From Rhodococcus opacus B4 (GTDB lineage: Bacteria; Actinomycetota; Actinomycetes; Mycobacteriales; Mycobacteriaceae), in contig NC_012522.1 in the NCBI RefSeq assembly GCF_000010805.1, positions 2,170,001 through 2,234,000 of the forward strand: a DNA stretch of 64,000 nt, read 5' to 3'. Each line of letters opens with the position of its first letter. The stretch's first letter is position 1. Both the position numbers and the translations under genes were made by a program. A model generated the notes under the pieces. That model was not told the origin of the DNA. It did no database searches and saw nothing but the letters and a program-made list of their open reading frames with translations. Positions 63,130 to 64,000 of this stretch are shown here, piece after piece.

Positions 63130-64000
63130 ATGACTGAAACCCTGTATACAGCGCCGTCCGAATACACAGCGCCGTCCGAGGACGTGCGCGCCAAGCTGGC
63201 CGACGCGCTCATCGAGGACGCGGAAACCGGCCGCTACCAGGTGCGCCGGAGCGTATTCACCGACGAGGACCTGTTCGAACTCGAGATGAAGCACATCTTC
63301 GAGGGCAACTGGATCTACCTGGCCCACGAGAGCCAGATCCCGAACGTCGGCGACTACTTCACCACGTACATGGGCCGCCAGCCGATCGTGATCTCCCGCA
63401 ACAAGGAGGGCGAACTCAACGCCCTGGTGAATGCGTGCAGCCACCGGGGCGCGATGCTCTGCCGGCGCAAGACGGACAACCGGACCACGTTCACCTGCCC
63501 GTTCCACGGCTGGACGTTCAACAACTCCGGCAAGCTCCTCAAGGTCAAGGACCCGCGCGAGGCCGGGTACCCGGAACAGTTCAACAAGGACGGCTCCCAC
63601 GACCTCACCAAGGTCGCGCGATTCGAGAACTACCGCGGATTCCTGTTCGGCAGCCTGAACGCCGACGTCCCGCCGCTCGAGGAACACCTCGGTGACACCA
63701 CGAAGATCATCGACATGATCGTCGACCAGTCGCCCGACGGTCTCGAGGTGCTGCGCGGGGCGTCCACCTACACCTACGACGGCAACTGGAAGCTGCAGAC
63801 CGAGAACGGCGCCGACGGCTACCACGTGTCCGCCACCCACTGGAACTACGCCGCGACCACATCGCGGCGCGAATCCGGTGAGTCCACCAACGCCACGAAG
63901 GCGATGGACGCCGGCAAGTGGTCGAAGCAGCAGGGCGGCTACTACTCGTTCGACAACGGCCATCTGCTGCTGTGGACGAAGTGGGCCGACCCTGCCAACC
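63130..64000 (+). CDS. benA: Benzoate 1,2-dioxygenase large subunit, 3' end cut by window
   Basis: At least 290 residues visible; reading frame is open to the window end. Rieske ligands C103, H105 ([10 protein letters not shown]), C123 and H126 (CPFHGW); the mononuclear iron His232 and His237 with bridging Asp229 in [12 protein letters not shown]. The next ligand lies outside. Oxidises benzoate to a cis-diol that BenD converts to catechol. Start ATG 63130 with GGAGG. Codons 6-17 contain a tandem 18-bp duplication. Probably the first gene of benABCDK. Confidence 0.92.
   Translation, partial: MTETLYTAPSEYTAPSEDVRAKLADALIEDAETGRYQVRRSVFTDEDLFELEMKHIFEGNWIYLAHESQIPNVGDYFTTYMGRQPIVISRNKEGELNALVNACSHRGAMLCRRKTDNRTTFTCPFHGWTFNNSGKLLKVKDPREAGYPEQFNKDGSHDLTKVARFENYRGFLFGSLNADVPPLEEHLGDTTKIIDMIVDQSPDGLEVLRGASTYTYDGNWKLQTENGADGYHVSATHWNYAATTSRRESGESTNATKAMDAGKWSKQQGGYYSFDNGHLLLWTKWADPAN
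63145..63180 (+). repeat. Tandem 18-bp duplication in the benA N-terminus
   Basis: Two copies (63145-63162 and 63163-63180) differing at two positions, encoding YTAPSE twice. In-frame. Confidence 0.8.

Overview
The window is high-GC chromosomal DNA from a mycolic-acid actinobacterium, most likely Rhodococcus of the jostii/opacus type. That call rests on a catRABC cluster whose CatA ligand spacing (Tyr162, Tyr196, His220, His222) is that reported for Rhodococcus opacus CatA, a two-component phenol hydroxylase (pheA) with an AraC regulator, a GcoA/GcoB-type O-demethylase, an MmpL-type transporter, a DUF222/HNH (13E12-type) protein, EspG/DUF3558/PPE-like type VII secretion genes and an IdeR-type iron box. 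It is gene dense: no gap between genes exceeds 300 bp, and there is no insertion sequence, CRISPR array or rRNA. The only RNA gene seen is an initiator tRNA.

Layout. 1-6.9 kb: end of a catecholate siderophore locus (terminal NRPS module, binding lipoprotein, exporter, free-standing aryl carrier protein) around an IdeR-like box. 6.9-12.5 kb: YhgE-like membrane protein, a short family-A DNA polymerase and an MMPL transporter. 12.5-15.6 kb: a five-gene alkylation-repair operon (ogt, ECF sigma factor, second methyltransferase with an N-terminal extension, 2OG-Fe(II) oxygenase, alkA), with adjacent genes overlapping or almost touching. 16.2-26.7 kb: two acyl-CoA dehydrogenases, four SDRs, an MDR enzyme and three TetR regulators, each TetR next to a palindromic candidate operator. 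26.8-31.2 kb: a DUF222/HNH gene under a likely LexA box, then a four-gene type VII secretion cargo cassette without ESX core genes. 31.3-38.5 kb: DUF309 and Lon-N-domain genes, tRNA-fMet with a strong terminator, a P450, hydrolases, a transglutaminase-like protein and a MarR/MFS pair.

38.6-49.7 kb is a sugar-acid island: gluconate kinase, permease and GntR regulator, a sugar porter, and an Entner-Doudoroff operon zwf-edd-eda bracketed by two ROK regulators. 49.7-64 kb is an aromatic funnel to catechol: catABC with IclR regulator CatR, a degenerate second intradiol dioxygenase, a thioesterase, a multicopper oxidase, pheR-pheA2-pheA1 (phenol to catechol), gcoR-gcoA-gcoB (guaiacol to catechol) and the start of benA (benzoate to catechol). 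Here the regulatory DNA is readable: repeated CatR-like palindromes and Crp/GlxR-like sites in two intergenic regions, and 11-bp direct repeats spaced 20 bp apart in front of both pheA2 and gcoA.

The items most worth following up are the sigma-factor-containing alkylation operon, the intradiol dioxygenase paralogue that has lost two of four iron ligands, the paralogous AraC pair with matched promoter architecture, and the SOS-box-driven DUF222/HNH gene. All functional calls are by-eye motif and family recognition; no database search was run.
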